Part shown: positions 24,627 to 33,891 of the stretch, in pieces | How the letters are laid out: every line of letters starts with the position of its first letter | Position numbering within the stretch: the first letter of the stretch is position 1 | Assembly: GCA_050305935.1 (NCBI GenBank) | Contig: JBNLGG010000013.1 | Coordinates: 11,122-75,121 of the forward strand | Length of the DNA stretch: 64,000 nt | DNA from: CAJXNP01 sp050305935 | GTDB lineage: Bacteria > Bacteroidota > Bacteroidia > Cytophagales > Cyclobacteriaceae | Direction of reading: 5' to 3' | Program-made: the position numbers and the translations under genes | The notes under the pieces: model-generated | The model's input: the letters and a program-made list of their open reading frames with translations, nothing else | Databases searched by the model: none | What the model was told of the DNA's origin: nothing

Positions 24627-25820
24627 ATGCCAGGAATGGAAGTTTTTGGCGCTGAAGAGCGCAAAGAAGTCATGGACGTACTGGAAACGGGAGCCCTGTT
24701 TCGATATGGTCATGAACACCTAAGAAAAGGGATGTGGAAGACGGCGGAGTTTGAAGCGGAAGTTCGTAAACAAACCGGGGCGAAATATGCCCACGCTGTT
24801 TCCAGTGGTACGGCAGCCGTTACCAGTATTCTGGCTGCGGCGGGAATAGGCCATGGCGATGAAGTAATTGTCCCTCCTTATACTTTTGTGGCACCGATTG
24901 AAGCTGTTTTTCTGGCGGGGGCGCTGCCAATTTTTGCAGAGATTGATGAAAGTCTTTGCCTGAGTCCGGAAGGGATCGAAGCGGTCGTTACTCCCAAAAC
25001 CAAGGCCGTGCTGCTCATCCACATGTGTGGGGCAGCAGCGGATATTGACGGTATTTTGGAAGTGTGCAAGAAACATAACCTCGTTTTCCTGGAAGACTGC
25101 GGCCAGGCGATGGGGGCTAGTTATAGAGGAAAATCCGTTGGACTTCATGGCGCAGCGGGTGCTTTTTCTTTTGACTATTTCAAGATAACTACTTGTGGTG
25201 AAGGCGGTGTGACCATTACCAATAGCGAAGATGTTTACAAAAACATTGACTACGTGGCCGACCATGGCCATACCCACATTGGAAGCAATCGTGGTATGGA
25301 AGACCACCATGTGATGGGGGCCAATTTTAGGATGGGGGAAATGAATGCGGCGATCGGGCTTGCCCAGATGCGTAAGCTTCCATGGATACTAGAACAAAAC
25401 AGAAAGAACAAAAGGTATATAAAAGAACACTTAAAAGAAATCGAAGGAATTACTTTTAGGAAATTAGGTGACGAAGCGGGTGATTCCGCTACTTTCCTTA
25501 ACTTTTTTGTTCCGTCAAAAGACCATGCAGAAAAGCTGTTCAAACAGTTTGCAGCCGATGGAGTAGGAGGTGTGGCCAATTGGTATACGAACATGTACCA
25601 TTTCATTAACCAGTGGGATCACATCAAAGGAATGAAGTTCCCGGCCAGGCTGGCGATACATGACCTGGGAGCGCCTCAGGACTATAAGAATTTAAAACTG
25701 CCAAAATCGGAAGATGTAATCAGCCGATTGATCTCAATCAGCATTTCCTGTACCTGGAAAGAGGAGGACTTGGCCGCCTATACAGACAAATTAGTTAGCG
25801 CTATTAAAAAAGTCCTTTGA
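24627..25820 (+). CDS. kdnA: DegT-family PLP aminotransferase, probable 8-amino-3,8-dideoxy-Kdo transaminase
   Basis: 397 residues, normal for the DegT/DnrJ/EryC1/StrS sugar aminotransferases. The PLP lysine is K186 in FDYFKITTCGEGG; D157 and Q160 in FLEDCGQAMGAS contact the cofactor, and SSGTAA (59-64) binds its phosphate. The neighbour 47 bases downstream is an iron-type alcohol dehydrogenase like KdnB, and kdsB is divergent. In Shewanella KdnB oxidises the C8 hydroxyl of Kdo and KdnA transaminates the aldehyde to Kdo8N. The context strongly supports kdnA over a generic perosamine-type aminotransferase. Confidence 0.85.
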   Translation: MPGMEVFGAEERKEVMDVLETGALFRYGHEHLRKGMWKTAEFEAEVRKQTGAKYAHAVSSGTAAVTSILAAAGIGHGDEVIVPPYTFVAPIEAVFLAGALPIFAEIDESLCLSPEGIEAVVTPKTKAVLLIHMCGAAADIDGILEVCKKHNLVFLEDCGQAMGASYRGKSVGLHGAAGAFSFDYFKITTCGEGGVTITNSEDVYKNIDYVADHGHTHIGSNRGMEDHHVMGANFRMGEMNAAIGLAQMRKLPWILEQNRKNKRYIKEHLKEIEGITFRKLGDEAGDSATFLNFFVPSKDHAEKLFKQFAADGVGGVANWYTNMYHFINQWDHIKGMKFPARLAIHDLGAPQDYKNLKLPKSEDVISRLISISISCTWKEEDLAAYTDKLVSAIKKVL

Positions 25821-25867
25821 TTCACCCATAATAACCTATTTGAAAAACAGGATCAAGAAACAATCTA

Positions 25868-26947
25868 ATGCATAAGAATTTTAAGAATATTGACAAGGTC
25901 TGCTATGGAAAAGGCGCTTTCAATCAACTGGATGATATCCTTGCACCGATAAGATCTGAAAATGACAAGTTCATGGTGTTTATTGTGGACAATTATTTTA
26001 AGGGTAAAGAACTTGAAAAACGTGTCCCGCTTCATGATGAAGACCTGATCTTTTTTGAGGATGTAGATGGGCATGAGCCTACCACAGAACAGGTTGATCG
26101 TCTAAGAGATACAATTTTAGCAGAGAAGGGAAAACCTTCGGGTATCATTGGAATAGGAGGGGGAAGCATCATGGATATTGCCAAAGCTCTTTCCCTGATG
26201 GTTAATAACGAAGGGTCGTCTTCCCTGTATCAGGGACTAAACCTCGTTAAAAAGCCAGGTATCTATCATTTGGGAGTTCCTACTACGTCTGGAACCGGGG
26301 CGGAATGTTCTATGACTGCGGTGCTTACCGGACCGGTAAAGAAGTTGGGCCTTAAATGCGATTGGACGGTCTTTAACCAGGTAATCCTGGATCCTGAACT
26401 CACAGCTACAGTACCAAAAAACCAGTGGTTTTACACAGGAATGGATTGCTTCATTCATTGTATTGAATCAGAGAGTGGAATTTTTTACAACGATTTTTCC
26501 AGGGCCTACGGTGACCAGGCTTTGAAACTCTGCCGCGAGGTGTTTGTGGGTGAGAATAGCGGGCAAACACCGGAGAATGATGAAAAGCTGATGATCGCTT
26601 CACTCTTTGGAGGCCTAAGCCTTACTTATTCCGAGGTGGGAGCGTGCCATGCCTTCTCCTATGGTTTGTCTTATGTATTCGGGATGCGGCATGGTTATGC
26701 CAATTGCATTGCCTTTAACCACCTGGAAGAGTTTTACGGCGATGCTGTGCAAGAATTCCGGGAGATGGTGGCCTTCCACAACATTGATCTTCCGCAAGGT
26801 TTATCTGCGAAATGGAGTGATGATGAGATATCCAAAATGGCAGACATTGCCTATAACCTTTCCCACATGTGGACCCATGCGATGGGCCACGATTGGGAGA
26901 AGAAGCTTACGAAGGAATATTTGATGGAAGTTTATAGGAGGATGTGA
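25868..26947 (+). CDS. kdnB: 3-deoxy-D-manno-octulosonate 8-oxidase, iron-containing alcohol dehydrogenase family
   Basis: 359 residues. The nucleotide-binding stretch IIGIGGGSIMDIAKAL and the family signature GVPTTSGTGAECS are clear. The metal ligands of the family should include D203-like and H-rich sites: GMDCFIHCIES and GACHAFSYGLSYVFGMRHGYAN are both present. KdnB oxidises Kdo at C8 to the aldehyde that KdnA aminates. It is the last gene of a two-gene operon with kdnA, and convergent with a radical-SAM gene. Confidence 0.88.
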   Translation: MHKNFKNIDKVCYGKGAFNQLDDILAPIRSENDKFMVFIVDNYFKGKELEKRVPLHDEDLIFFEDVDGHEPTTEQVDRLRDTILAEKGKPSGIIGIGGGSIMDIAKALSLMVNNEGSSSLYQGLNLVKKPGIYHLGVPTTSGTGAECSMTAVLTGPVKKLGLKCDWTVFNQVILDPELTATVPKNQWFYTGMDCFIHCIESESGIFYNDFSRAYGDQALKLCREVFVGENSGQTPENDEKLMIASLFGGLSLTYSEVGACHAFSYGLSYVFGMRHGYANCIAFNHLEEFYGDAVQEFREMVAFHNIDLPQGLSAKWSDDEISKMADIAYNLSHMWTHAMGHDWEKKLTKEYLMEVYRRM

Positions 26948-26985
26948 TACCCGCCAAATTTTTGGGTATCGAATGTTGTTTGCCT

Positions 26986-27903
26986 TTATTTACTTTTCTT
27001 CGCTTTCTGTATGGCTGATTCAATGATATCATTTTTCAACCCATGAACCGCACAAAGTTCTTTCATTTTCTTATAAAAGGCATTCTGATAGTAGTAAGGC
27101 ATCTCCGAACTGGCAGAAAAGAACTTATTGTACTTTGTCACTAATTCAGGATAGTGTTTTTTGATAGCGCCGAGCATCAGTGTTTTGCTGTCTGCTTTCT
27201 CGTTACCGTAAAGGGTGATGGTGGCAGGCAGAACATAGTCCGCCCCCATTTTTCTGAAAGTAGAAAATACCAAATTCAGTTGCTCAGTAGTGTCGGATAT
27301 GTATGGAATAAGGGGCATCAAGCTAATTCCGGTTAAAAACCCCCGATTAATTGTTTTTTGAACAGCTACGATTCTTTTGCCGGGAGGGGTGGCTCCCGGT
27401 TCGAAAATCCGGGCTACCTCGTCTTGCAGGGTCGAAAACGAAAAGCTGATGATCGTGCCTCTTTTCAATTCGCTTAAATCATCGGGCAACCTCGCTTCCC
27501 GGTCAATTTGTTCCAGCAGGTCAAAGTCCCTTTCAATCAGATCTGATTTTGTGATGATGTGAACCGGGAATTTATGTTTGAGAATTACCTTCAGTGCGTC
27601 CCTTGTCAATTGGTACTTTTCTTCGATTTTAAGGTAAGGATCGGTGGCGGAGGAAAGTACAATGAACCCATATTGATATTTCCTGGCCCTGGTTGATAAT
27701 TGTCGATCAAGTAGCTCCACAGCGTTGATTTTAACAGAAAGACTTGATTCGAGATTCGTGCCATATTTGCTCCCCCTGATGTAGCAATACAAACAATTGA
27801 ATGAACAACTACTGTAGGGATTAAACGTGTAGTCGTCCAGAAACCAACTGTCCCTTTTTTTTGATTTGTTGAGAACGGATTTTACTTCAATTTCCCTGGG
27901 CAC
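26986..27903 (-). CDS. SPL-like radical SAM protein
   Basis: 305 residues. The 4Fe-4S cluster motif is C33-SFN-C37-LY-C40 in NPYSSCSFNCLYCYIRGS. Further radical-SAM features: VLSSATDPYLKIEEKYQLTRDAL and HIITKSDLIERDFDLL. Family members annotated as Rv2578c or spore photoproduct lyase-like include DNA photoproduct lyases, but most in non-spore-formers have no proven function. I would not assign DNA repair. It is a single gene with its own upstream region. Confidence 0.85.
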   Translation of the reverse strand: MPREIEVKSVLNKSKKRDSWFLDDYTFNPYSSCSFNCLYCYIRGSKYGTNLESSLSVKINAVELLDRQLSTRARKYQYGFIVLSSATDPYLKIEEKYQLTRDALKVILKHKFPVHIITKSDLIERDFDLLEQIDREARLPDDLSELKRGTIISFSFSTLQDEVARIFEPGATPPGKRIVAVQKTINRGFLTGISLMPLIPYISDTTEQLNLVFSTFRKMGADYVLPATITLYGNEKADSKTLMLGAIKKHYPELVTKYNKFFSASSEMPYYYQNAFYKKMKELCAVHGLKNDIIESAIQKAKKSK

Positions 27904-28184
27904 GATACTTCCTTGTTAAACAAATATCGATTTTCTCACCGAATATGTTTACCACTTTTTTGAATTCCTGTGATAAATATATCCTTTGATTAGAACACTG
28001 GACGGAGTTCCTGGTCTATAGTCATGGGATTGGAAAACCCGCGCGGGATCGGGCAAGTGTGGAGCAATGATCCTACGGGAAAAGTAAAAATATTCCCGTA
28101 ATTTTCCACTTGTGCTTTTGGGTTTTTCCTCAAGTACTTTTTTGGTTTTCCACTTGAACTTTTTAAAAGGAGAACAAGTGCTTT

Positions 28185-28916
28185 TCAAGCAATGATGCTT
28201 TTTACGTTGTTATCTGTACTGTTCCAAAGCAATAAGCCGGTTTCGGTTTCAGAAAGTTGCCCCAATAATTTCCCGTCTTTATTCCAAATGGCTGTTTGCC
28301 CTGCTGCAGTAAAATTATCCTGAAAGCCCACACTGTTACACATAAGGGTGATCATGCCATATTCCTTAGCGATAGCCTGTAGTCGTTGATGCGCTTTCCT
28401 GACCCCGTCGCTGGTCTTGGCTACACTTGACAGGTATATATTAGCACCTGCTGTGTAAGCGCTTACGGCATGTGGTGCAACAGAGATCTCATAGCAAATG
28501 GCCAGGGCAATGCGGTGGTCTGCATTGCCAACGAGCCCGGGTGATACGTTCCCACTCTCAAAAAAAGGCAGTTCGTCTTCGTGCAGGTATTTTTTGGTGT
28601 AGAGCATTCTTTCCTCATCCGGGCTAAACAGGATCATCCCGATACATATACTTTGGTTACAGCGTACAGGCATACCTACACCGACAGTGAGTTGGTGACG
28701 GTTGCCTTCCTTTTGAAAAACATCGAGTACCGGGTCTTCCGGGAAGATGGCGAGGCTTCTGGCAAGATGGGGTTCATAGCCTGTAACTGACAGTTCCGGA
28801 AATATAACCAGGTCGGCTTTTTCCTTTGCGGCAAGGTTCACTAACTCCAGATGTTGGGCCATGTTTTTGCCAATGTTTCCTTTGGTGGGTTTCGTTTGGG
28901 CGAGGCAAACAATCAT
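28185..28916 (-). CDS. carbon-nitrogen hydrolase (nitrilase superfamily)
   Basis: 243 residues. The catalytic triad is visible: E41 in VIFPELSVTGY, a lysine at 108/109 in LYTKKYLHEDE, and C141 in ALAICYEIS. The usual dimerisation and closing features follow (ANIYLSSVAKT, MITLMCNSVG). The superfamily hydrolyses amides or nitriles; the substrate is unknown. It is just downstream (12 bases) of the GNAT gene on the same strand and likely co-transcribed. The 280-base stretch after its stop contains no convincing gene. Confidence 0.88.
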   Translation of the reverse strand: MIVCLAQTKPTKGNIGKNMAQHLELVNLAAKEKADLVIFPELSVTGYEPHLARSLAIFPEDPVLDVFQKEGNRHQLTVGVGMPVRCNQSICIGMILFSPDEERMLYTKKYLHEDELPFFESGNVSPGLVGNADHRIALAICYEISVAPHAVSAYTAGANIYLSSVAKTSDGVRKAHQRLQAIAKEYGMITLMCNSVGFQDNFTAAGQTAIWNKDGKLLGQLSETETGLLLWNSTDNNVKSIIA

Positions 28917-28928
28917 CTGGTAGATAAT

Positions 28929-29432
28929 TTATTTTTGTTGTAACATAAGTTGCATAAATACAAGGTCAAGCCAGCGGTCAAATTTAAACCCCACCTCCTT
29001 CATCCTGGCTGTCTCGACGAATCCGAATTTCCGGTGAAACTCACAGCTTCCCCGATTGGCCGCGTCAATGCCAGCAATCATGGTATGATAGCCACCATTC
29101 CTTGCCAGGCGAATAAGCTCTTCGAGAAGAAGTTTTCCGGCCCCCATTCCCCGGTATTCATGATGCACGTAGATGGAATGTTCCACCGAAAACCGGTAGG
29201 CTACCTTTTGCCGAAATGATCCGTAGCTGCCAAAGCCGATCACCCGGTTTTTAAATTCAGCAATAATTACAGGAAGCCGGTACTCCATTTTATCCCTGTG
29301 CCACTGTAGTTGTTCTTCATAGCTCCGTTCCTCGTAATCATAAATGGCTGTGGAATGAAGGATCTCATAGTTGATGATCGCGAGTATGTGTTCCACATCG
29401 TTGATAGTCGATGGTCTGATCGCTATGTCCAT
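28929..29432 (-). CDS. GNAT acetyltransferase, phosphinothricin-acetyltransferase-like
   Basis: 167 residues, typical for PAT/Bar-like GNAT enzymes. The start IRPSTINDVEHILAIINYEI, the motif TAIYDYEERSYEEQ, the acetyl-CoA loop YRGMGAGKLLLEELI and the ending GFKFDRWLDLVFMQ all fit. Chromosomal members usually acetylate methionine sulfoximine/sulfone or related amines rather than giving herbicide resistance. It is probably in one transcript with the nitrilase-family gene. Confidence 0.88.
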   Translation of the reverse strand: MDIAIRPSTINDVEHILAIINYEILHSTAIYDYEERSYEEQLQWHRDKMEYRLPVIIAEFKNRVIGFGSYGSFRQKVAYRFSVEHSIYVHHEYRGMGAGKLLLEELIRLARNGGYHTMIAGIDAANRGSCEFHRKFGFVETARMKEVGFKFDRWLDLVFMQLMLQQK

Positions 29433-29696
29433 TGCCCTTTTATTGTTAGTTTAGCTCTGTGTTTTTTGACACCATCTTCAAAAGATATTGGTTTTCGGAT
29501 GTCTACGGTATATGTATTTCGTAGAAAATACAATTGCAAATAAAGCAGTTTTCACGTCATTCCAACAAATCGATTGAAGGATAGAATCCGGTGAGTTTGA
29601 ATTTTGATGGATGTTAAGAAAAATTTTTGAGCTCCGGGTTTAGAATAATGCACAGGCATAATAGTTGAGTCTGTTTCTGGAAAAATCCAAAGCGAT

Positions 29697-30205
29697 AAAA
29701 TCTACTTCTCTAAGATTCTCCTAATCCTTTTATTGACTTCTTGTGCGTCTATGGAGTCCACATACCAGGGAAGCTATTTTGCCAAGATCACTTATGATAC
29801 ATGTGACCGATCGCAGGATCGAATGGACGTTTTCTTTGAAGGGGAGGAGGTCGATTTTAATTTTACTAAAATCGGCGTGGTCACCATGGAGGGTGATACT
29901 GGCTTTAGCAAACAGGAAGTCCTTGATCGCTTAAAATATACAGGGGATCGTATTTACGGAATACCATCAGGAGGAACGGCCAGTCCGTGAATGTCCACGT
30001 CTACGAGTGGTTGGCGGTCTTGATTGAGATAGATGATACGGACGAGAGCCGTGATTTTAGGTTTGTGTCACATATCAATGGTCGGAAAGCGCGTGTAGCA
30101 AAGGGAACTCAAAAGGCAAAGAAAGCTTCAGTTTCGTTCTGGCTATTTATCATATCAGCAGGCAGGGATGATCATCCGGGCAGCTATTTGAATATATTAA
30201 AGTAA
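29697..30205 (+). pseudogene. possible decayed lipoprotein gene
   Basis: One frame shows a lipoprotein-like leader with no ATG in front of it (KIYFSKILLILLLTSCASM, cysteine near 29742), then about 80 residues up to a stop at 29988-29990. A second short frame from 29987 (MNVHVYEWLAVLIEIDD) runs to 30205. The absence of a start codon (the upstream stop TAA is at 29646-29648) and the frame change suggest a broken gene. I recognise no family. The flanks 29433-29696 and 30206-30280 hold nothing else I can name. Confidence 0.35.
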
Positions 30206-30281
30206 TTCTGTAATTAAAATACATAATTATTTGAAATTCAGTTGTTAAACAGGTTTATATTACAAGTAAGTTTAAGAGAGA

Positions 30282-30312
30282 TTTGACCGGGAATATGTAA
30301 TCCTTATTTTCG
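30282..30312 (+). promoter_or_regulatory. candidate Bacteroidota promoter of the SDR gene
   Basis: TTTG at 30282-30285 (-33) and TATTTTCG at 30305-30312 (-7, close to TAnnTTTG), 19 bases apart. The start codon of the SDR gene is 20 bases further on. Confidence 0.5.
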
Positions 30313-30332
30313 CAATTATTATACAAGCGAAT

Positions 30333-31073
30333 ATGAAGAAGAAAATACTGATCATTACAGGTGGAACCAAGGGGCTGGGAAATGGATTACTTAAAGTCTA
30401 TAAAAGTAGGGGTTTTGAGATCCACTCACTGGCGAGGACGATAGACGCAAGTCTGGACAATGAAGGCGTGTTTCAATATCCCTTTGATCTGGAGAATATT
30501 CCCCAAATACAAAACCTTTTGGATTCAATTTTTGAAAGATATCTGACAACCACCATCGAAAAGATCACCCTCATCAACAATGCCGGGATATTGGGAGAGA
30601 TAGGGCCGCTTGAGACGGTTTCTTCAACCAACATCCAAACAGTGATAGATGTAAATCTGACAGCGCCGATGGTCCTTACATCAAAATTTATTTCCCTCAC
30701 ACAGGATATCGAGGCAGAAAAAACAATTATAAATATTTCGTCGGGGGCCGCCCGGAGGCCCTACCATGGTTGGGTGCCTTATTGCACAACCAAGGCGGCG
30801 ATAGAAATGCTTACGAGGGGCGTTGCGAAAGAGCAGGAGGGTAAAGAATTCCCTATCTGTTCCATTGCGATTGTCCCGGGTGTCGTTGAAACCGGCATGC
30901 AGGAGGAGATCAGAAAGGTGAGTAAAGATCGTTTTCCCTCAGTCAGCCGGTTTATCGAATTAAAAGAAAAAGGTCAGCTTTCCGATCCCATGGATATTGC
31001 CAGCAAGATCTACGAAGTAGACGTGGATTCAGGCAAACAAAATGGTGATATCATCAGCGTTCGCGAAAACTAA
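30333..31073 (+). CDS. short-chain dehydrogenase/reductase, sepiapterin-reductase-like
   Basis: 246 residues. The cofactor motif is TGGTKGLG (9-16), the NNAG motif lies at 82-85, and the catalytic S136/S137, Y150 and K154 are in place (INISSGAARRPYHGWVPYCTTKAA). The overall pattern, with a PGVVETGMQ loop, is like sepiapterin reductase and benzil reductase, NADPH-dependent. The true substrate is open. The HAD phosphatase gene begins 3 bases after its stop, so the two form an operon. Confidence 0.88.
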   Translation: MKKKILIITGGTKGLGNGLLKVYKSRGFEIHSLARTIDASLDNEGVFQYPFDLENIPQIQNLLDSIFERYLTTTIEKITLINNAGILGEIGPLETVSSTNIQTVIDVNLTAPMVLTSKFISLTQDIEAEKTIINISSGAARRPYHGWVPYCTTKAAIEMLTRGVAKEQEGKEFPICSIAIVPGVVETGMQEEIRKVSKDRFPSVSRFIELKEKGQLSDPMDIASKIYEVDVDSGKQNGDIISVREN

Positions 31074-31076
31074 GCG

Positions 31077-31706
31077 ATGAAGCATCCGGAGGCCATTATT
31101 TTTGATCTGGACGGTACCCTCTGGGATGCGGTGCCCACCTACACCAGGGCATGGAACCTTGTATTCCAAGAGCGAAAGCTGGATAGATTCCTCCACCCAA
31201 ATGACCTTTATCCTTTAATGGGTATGACTTCTGAGCAATATCTTGAAGGTGTGCTTCCGGATCTGACCCCATTTGAACGGGAAGATATATACCGTCAGGT
31301 AGTGGAAAAGCAATATCAGATTGTACCCCATGAGGGGGGCGAATTGTTTCCATTTGTCAGGGAAGGGTTGACAATGCTTTCGGACAAATACAAATTGATG
31401 ATCCTAAGTAATTGCCCACCATTTATCATTCGCCATTTCCTGGCCTGGTCTGACCTAAGCAATTTATTTTTAGATCACCTCAGCTACGGTGAGAGTCCAC
31501 AGCCGAAGGCGGATAATATGATGCTGCTGATGAAGAGGAACAAGATCTCCTCGGCGGTGTACGTTGGGGACACACGTTCCGATGGCATACAGGCCAGAAA
31601 AGCCGATTTGCCTTTTGCTTTTGTTAGCTATGGTTTCGGCAAAACCGAAGACTACGACTACAAGTTTGATTCATTCGAAGAACTAACGGAATTTTTTACA
31701 AAATAA
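31077..31706 (+). CDS. HAD-superfamily phosphatase (phosphoglycolate phosphatase-like)
   Basis: 209 residues. Motif I is D10-L-D12-GTLWD, motif II is in MILSNCPP, and the late acidic motif is VGDTRSDGIQARKADLPFAFVSYGFG. A helical cap of about 70 residues follows motif I, which is subclass IA. It hydrolyses small phosphate esters; the substrate is unknown. It is the second gene of the operon with the SDR. Confidence 0.85.
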   Translation: MKHPEAIIFDLDGTLWDAVPTYTRAWNLVFQERKLDRFLHPNDLYPLMGMTSEQYLEGVLPDLTPFEREDIYRQVVEKQYQIVPHEGGELFPFVREGLTMLSDKYKLMILSNCPPFIIRHFLAWSDLSNLFLDHLSYGESPQPKADNMMLLMKRNKISSAVYVGDTRSDGIQARKADLPFAFVSYGFGKTEDYDYKFDSFEELTEFFTK

Positions 31707-32082
31707 GGGGGTAAGGCGGCCATATTGCGGCAAACAATATCAAACTGACTTGCCCTTCTCTCAAAACGCTGTGTCTCAAACGAAGACCCTGTTAAGACAA
31801 CAAACAGAAAACCAGGATTGTAATTTGATTCCTTTAAAAAGGCAACCTCGTAGGAGTGTCATTATTATAACACCGAGAAATTATACAGCTAAAAACCCAA
31901 AGGTGTAATATTATTAACTATAACAATCCACTATCCCAAAGGATCGGAATGAATGCGGCCGATATTTGAGAGGACTTTTACACGACATGTACCATTTGGA
32001 AACAAATAAAACCAGTCCCCCAATTGTTGCTGGACATTCATTAAATTGAAGTTATAATGAATAAACATTAACCTGTCTCACC
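31707..32082. other. intergenic region, nothing recognised
   Basis: 376 bases without a credible reading frame, hairpin or repeat. It should include the promoter of the small secreted protein at 32083. Confidence 0.5.
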
Positions 32083-32334
32083 ATGAAAAAGCTACTATTT
32101 CCACTGTATTTTTTGTCGCTTATTGTTACCGGCTATGCGCAGGACTATGCCGTTGCCCCAAACGCGGAAAAGCAAATGAAAGCAAATAACAAAGTCTGTA
32201 ACTATGTGATCTATGATGGTACCGGACACGCGTACATGCGGCGTGGCGACGATCCGAATGAACAGAGCGCCAATAAAATAGCCTGCGACAAATCCTGGGA
32301 GCGGTGTGTGGAGATTTTAGATAACCTGGATTAG
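32083..32334 (+). CDS. small secreted protein of unknown function
   Basis: 83 residues. A clear signal peptide (FPLYFLSLIVTGYAQ) leaves a mature peptide of about 63 residues with three cysteines (VCNYV, IACDKS, ERCVEI), so a disulfide is possible. No family recognised. The Gfo/Idh-type oxidoreductase gene starts 53 bases downstream on the same strand. Confidence 0.6.
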   Translation: MKKLLFPLYFLSLIVTGYAQDYAVAPNAEKQMKANNKVCNYVIYDGTGHAYMRRGDDPNEQSANKIACDKSWERCVEILDNLD

Positions 32335-32387
32335 CGAAATGAATTTCCAGGGAATATTGTTAAGAACTCAGAATAAATAGCATAAAG

Positions 32388-33683
32388 ATGAAACAATCAG
32401 GAGAATCCCGAAGGTCATTTATTAAAAAAACTGCTGCTTTGGCCACTGTGGCATTTGTGCCGAGGTATGTTTTGGGAGGACGTGGATATATCGCCCCAAG
32501 TGACCAGGTCACGCTGGGGTTTATAGGAACGGGAAGATTGAGCCCCTACCTGGCATCGAATTTTGTTGGTCTTGAGGGGGTGAGAATAGTGGCAGGATGT
32601 GATGTCTATAAGGCCAAGGGAGAAAATTTTAAGAAATCCGTCGAGAAAGCTTATGCCGACAAACTGGAAAAAGACAGCTATAAGGGCCTTGATCTGTATG
32701 GGGACTATATGGAAATACTTGATCGATCTGACATCGACGCAGTTGTGGTGGTAACGCCTGATCACTGGCATGCGAAGCCATCGATCGATGCGATGAAACA
32801 CGGAAAGGATGTGTATTGTGAGAAACCGCTTTCACACACCATAGAAGAGGGTAGAAGAATGGTAGAGGTAGCCCGGGAAACTAATTCAGTTTTACAGACG
32901 GGTAGCATGCAGCGGTCATGGGAAAATTTCCGCCACGCCTGTGAGCTTGTGTGTAATGGATACATCGGTGAAATAAAATCGATTAAAGTGAGTGTGGGTG
33001 ACCCTGCGATTAAATGCAACCTGGGTGGTGAAAGTGTGCCGGAAGGACTCAATTGGGATGTATGGTTGGGCGCCGCAAAGAATAGGTCCTTCAATGCCAT
33101 CCTGGCTCCACCTCCGGATGATAAAGGCTGGCCTGCCTGGCGGGCCTACCGCGAGTTTGGTGGAGGCTATATTGCTGATTGGGGAGCGCATATGTTTGAT
33201 ATTGCCCAATGGGCGCTGCGAATGGATAATTCCGGGCCGGTGGAGATTATTCCACCAGATGATCCAACGGCAGTGCGAGGTCTGAAATTTATCTATGCCA
33301 ATGGTGTGGAAATGACCCATGAAGATTTTGGAAGGGGCAACGCAATCGAATTTACCGGGACGGAAGGAGTCATCAGTTTAAGCCGGGAGCATCTTGAATC
33401 ATCGCCAACTTCCATTGTTAGTGAAAAGATAACGGACTCTGACGAGCGTTTATATTTCAGTGAAAATCACTATCAGAATTGGATTGACTGCATTAAATCG
33501 CGTGAAAAGCCGATTTGCGATGTGGAGGTGGGTCACAGGTCAGCCACTGTCTGTCATTTGGCAAATATCGGGTACCAATTGGGGAAACCATTGAAATGGG
33601 ATCCGGAAAAAGAGGAATTCGATGATAAAAAGGCCAATAAACTGAAATCCAAAAAGTACCGGAATGGGTATGAAATTGGCTAA
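32388..33683 (+). CDS. exported Gfo/Idh/MocA-family oxidoreductase with TAT signal
   Basis: 431 residues. The N-terminus RRSFIKKTAALATVAF is a twin-arginine signal, so the folded cofactor-bound enzyme is exported. The Rossmann part follows (VTLGFIGTGR, CDVYKAK, AVVVVTPDHWHAKPSIDAMKHGKDVYCEKPLSH); the EKP motif is intact. The C-terminal half has GGGYIADWGAHMFDIAQWAL, which is typical of sugar oxidoreductases of this clade. It probably acts on a sugar or sugar derivative with a tightly bound NAD(P). No glycoside hydrolases or transporters are nearby. Confidence 0.9.
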   Translation: MKQSGESRRSFIKKTAALATVAFVPRYVLGGRGYIAPSDQVTLGFIGTGRLSPYLASNFVGLEGVRIVAGCDVYKAKGENFKKSVEKAYADKLEKDSYKGLDLYGDYMEILDRSDIDAVVVVTPDHWHAKPSIDAMKHGKDVYCEKPLSHTIEEGRRMVEVARETNSVLQTGSMQRSWENFRHACELVCNGYIGEIKSIKVSVGDPAIKCNLGGESVPEGLNWDVWLGAAKNRSFNAILAPPPDDKGWPAWRAYREFGGGYIADWGAHMFDIAQWALRMDNSGPVEIIPPDDPTAVRGLKFIYANGVEMTHEDFGRGNAIEFTGTEGVISLSREHLESSPTSIVSEKITDSDERLYFSENHYQNWIDCIKSREKPICDVEVGHRSATVCHLANIGYQLGKPLKWDPEKEEFDDKKANKLKSKKYRNGYEIG

Positions 33684-33891
33684 ATAAGACTCCATAGTAT
33701 AAGATTGGTACGCCTGATCAGCAGTCGATGCAGCGTTTAAACGGACTTTTGTATCTATTCTCACTCGAATTGCCGGGTTGATCTCCGGTACTGGTACTTT
33801 CGAGTTGCACAAATCGTCAAAGATGCCCGCCAAAACAGGCATGACGGTAAATTAGAACAGTAGCCAGTGGAATAAAAATAATTCCCCCGAA

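Noticed and set aside
24720..25310. 196-residue minus-strand frame
   Set aside because: Antisense to kdnA, whose PLP motifs lie in the same stretch.
27949..28188. 79-residue minus-strand frame just after the nitrilase gene
   Set aside because: Low-complexity basic composition, no family resemblance, and it lies in a stretch with degenerate inverted repeats; more likely non-coding.
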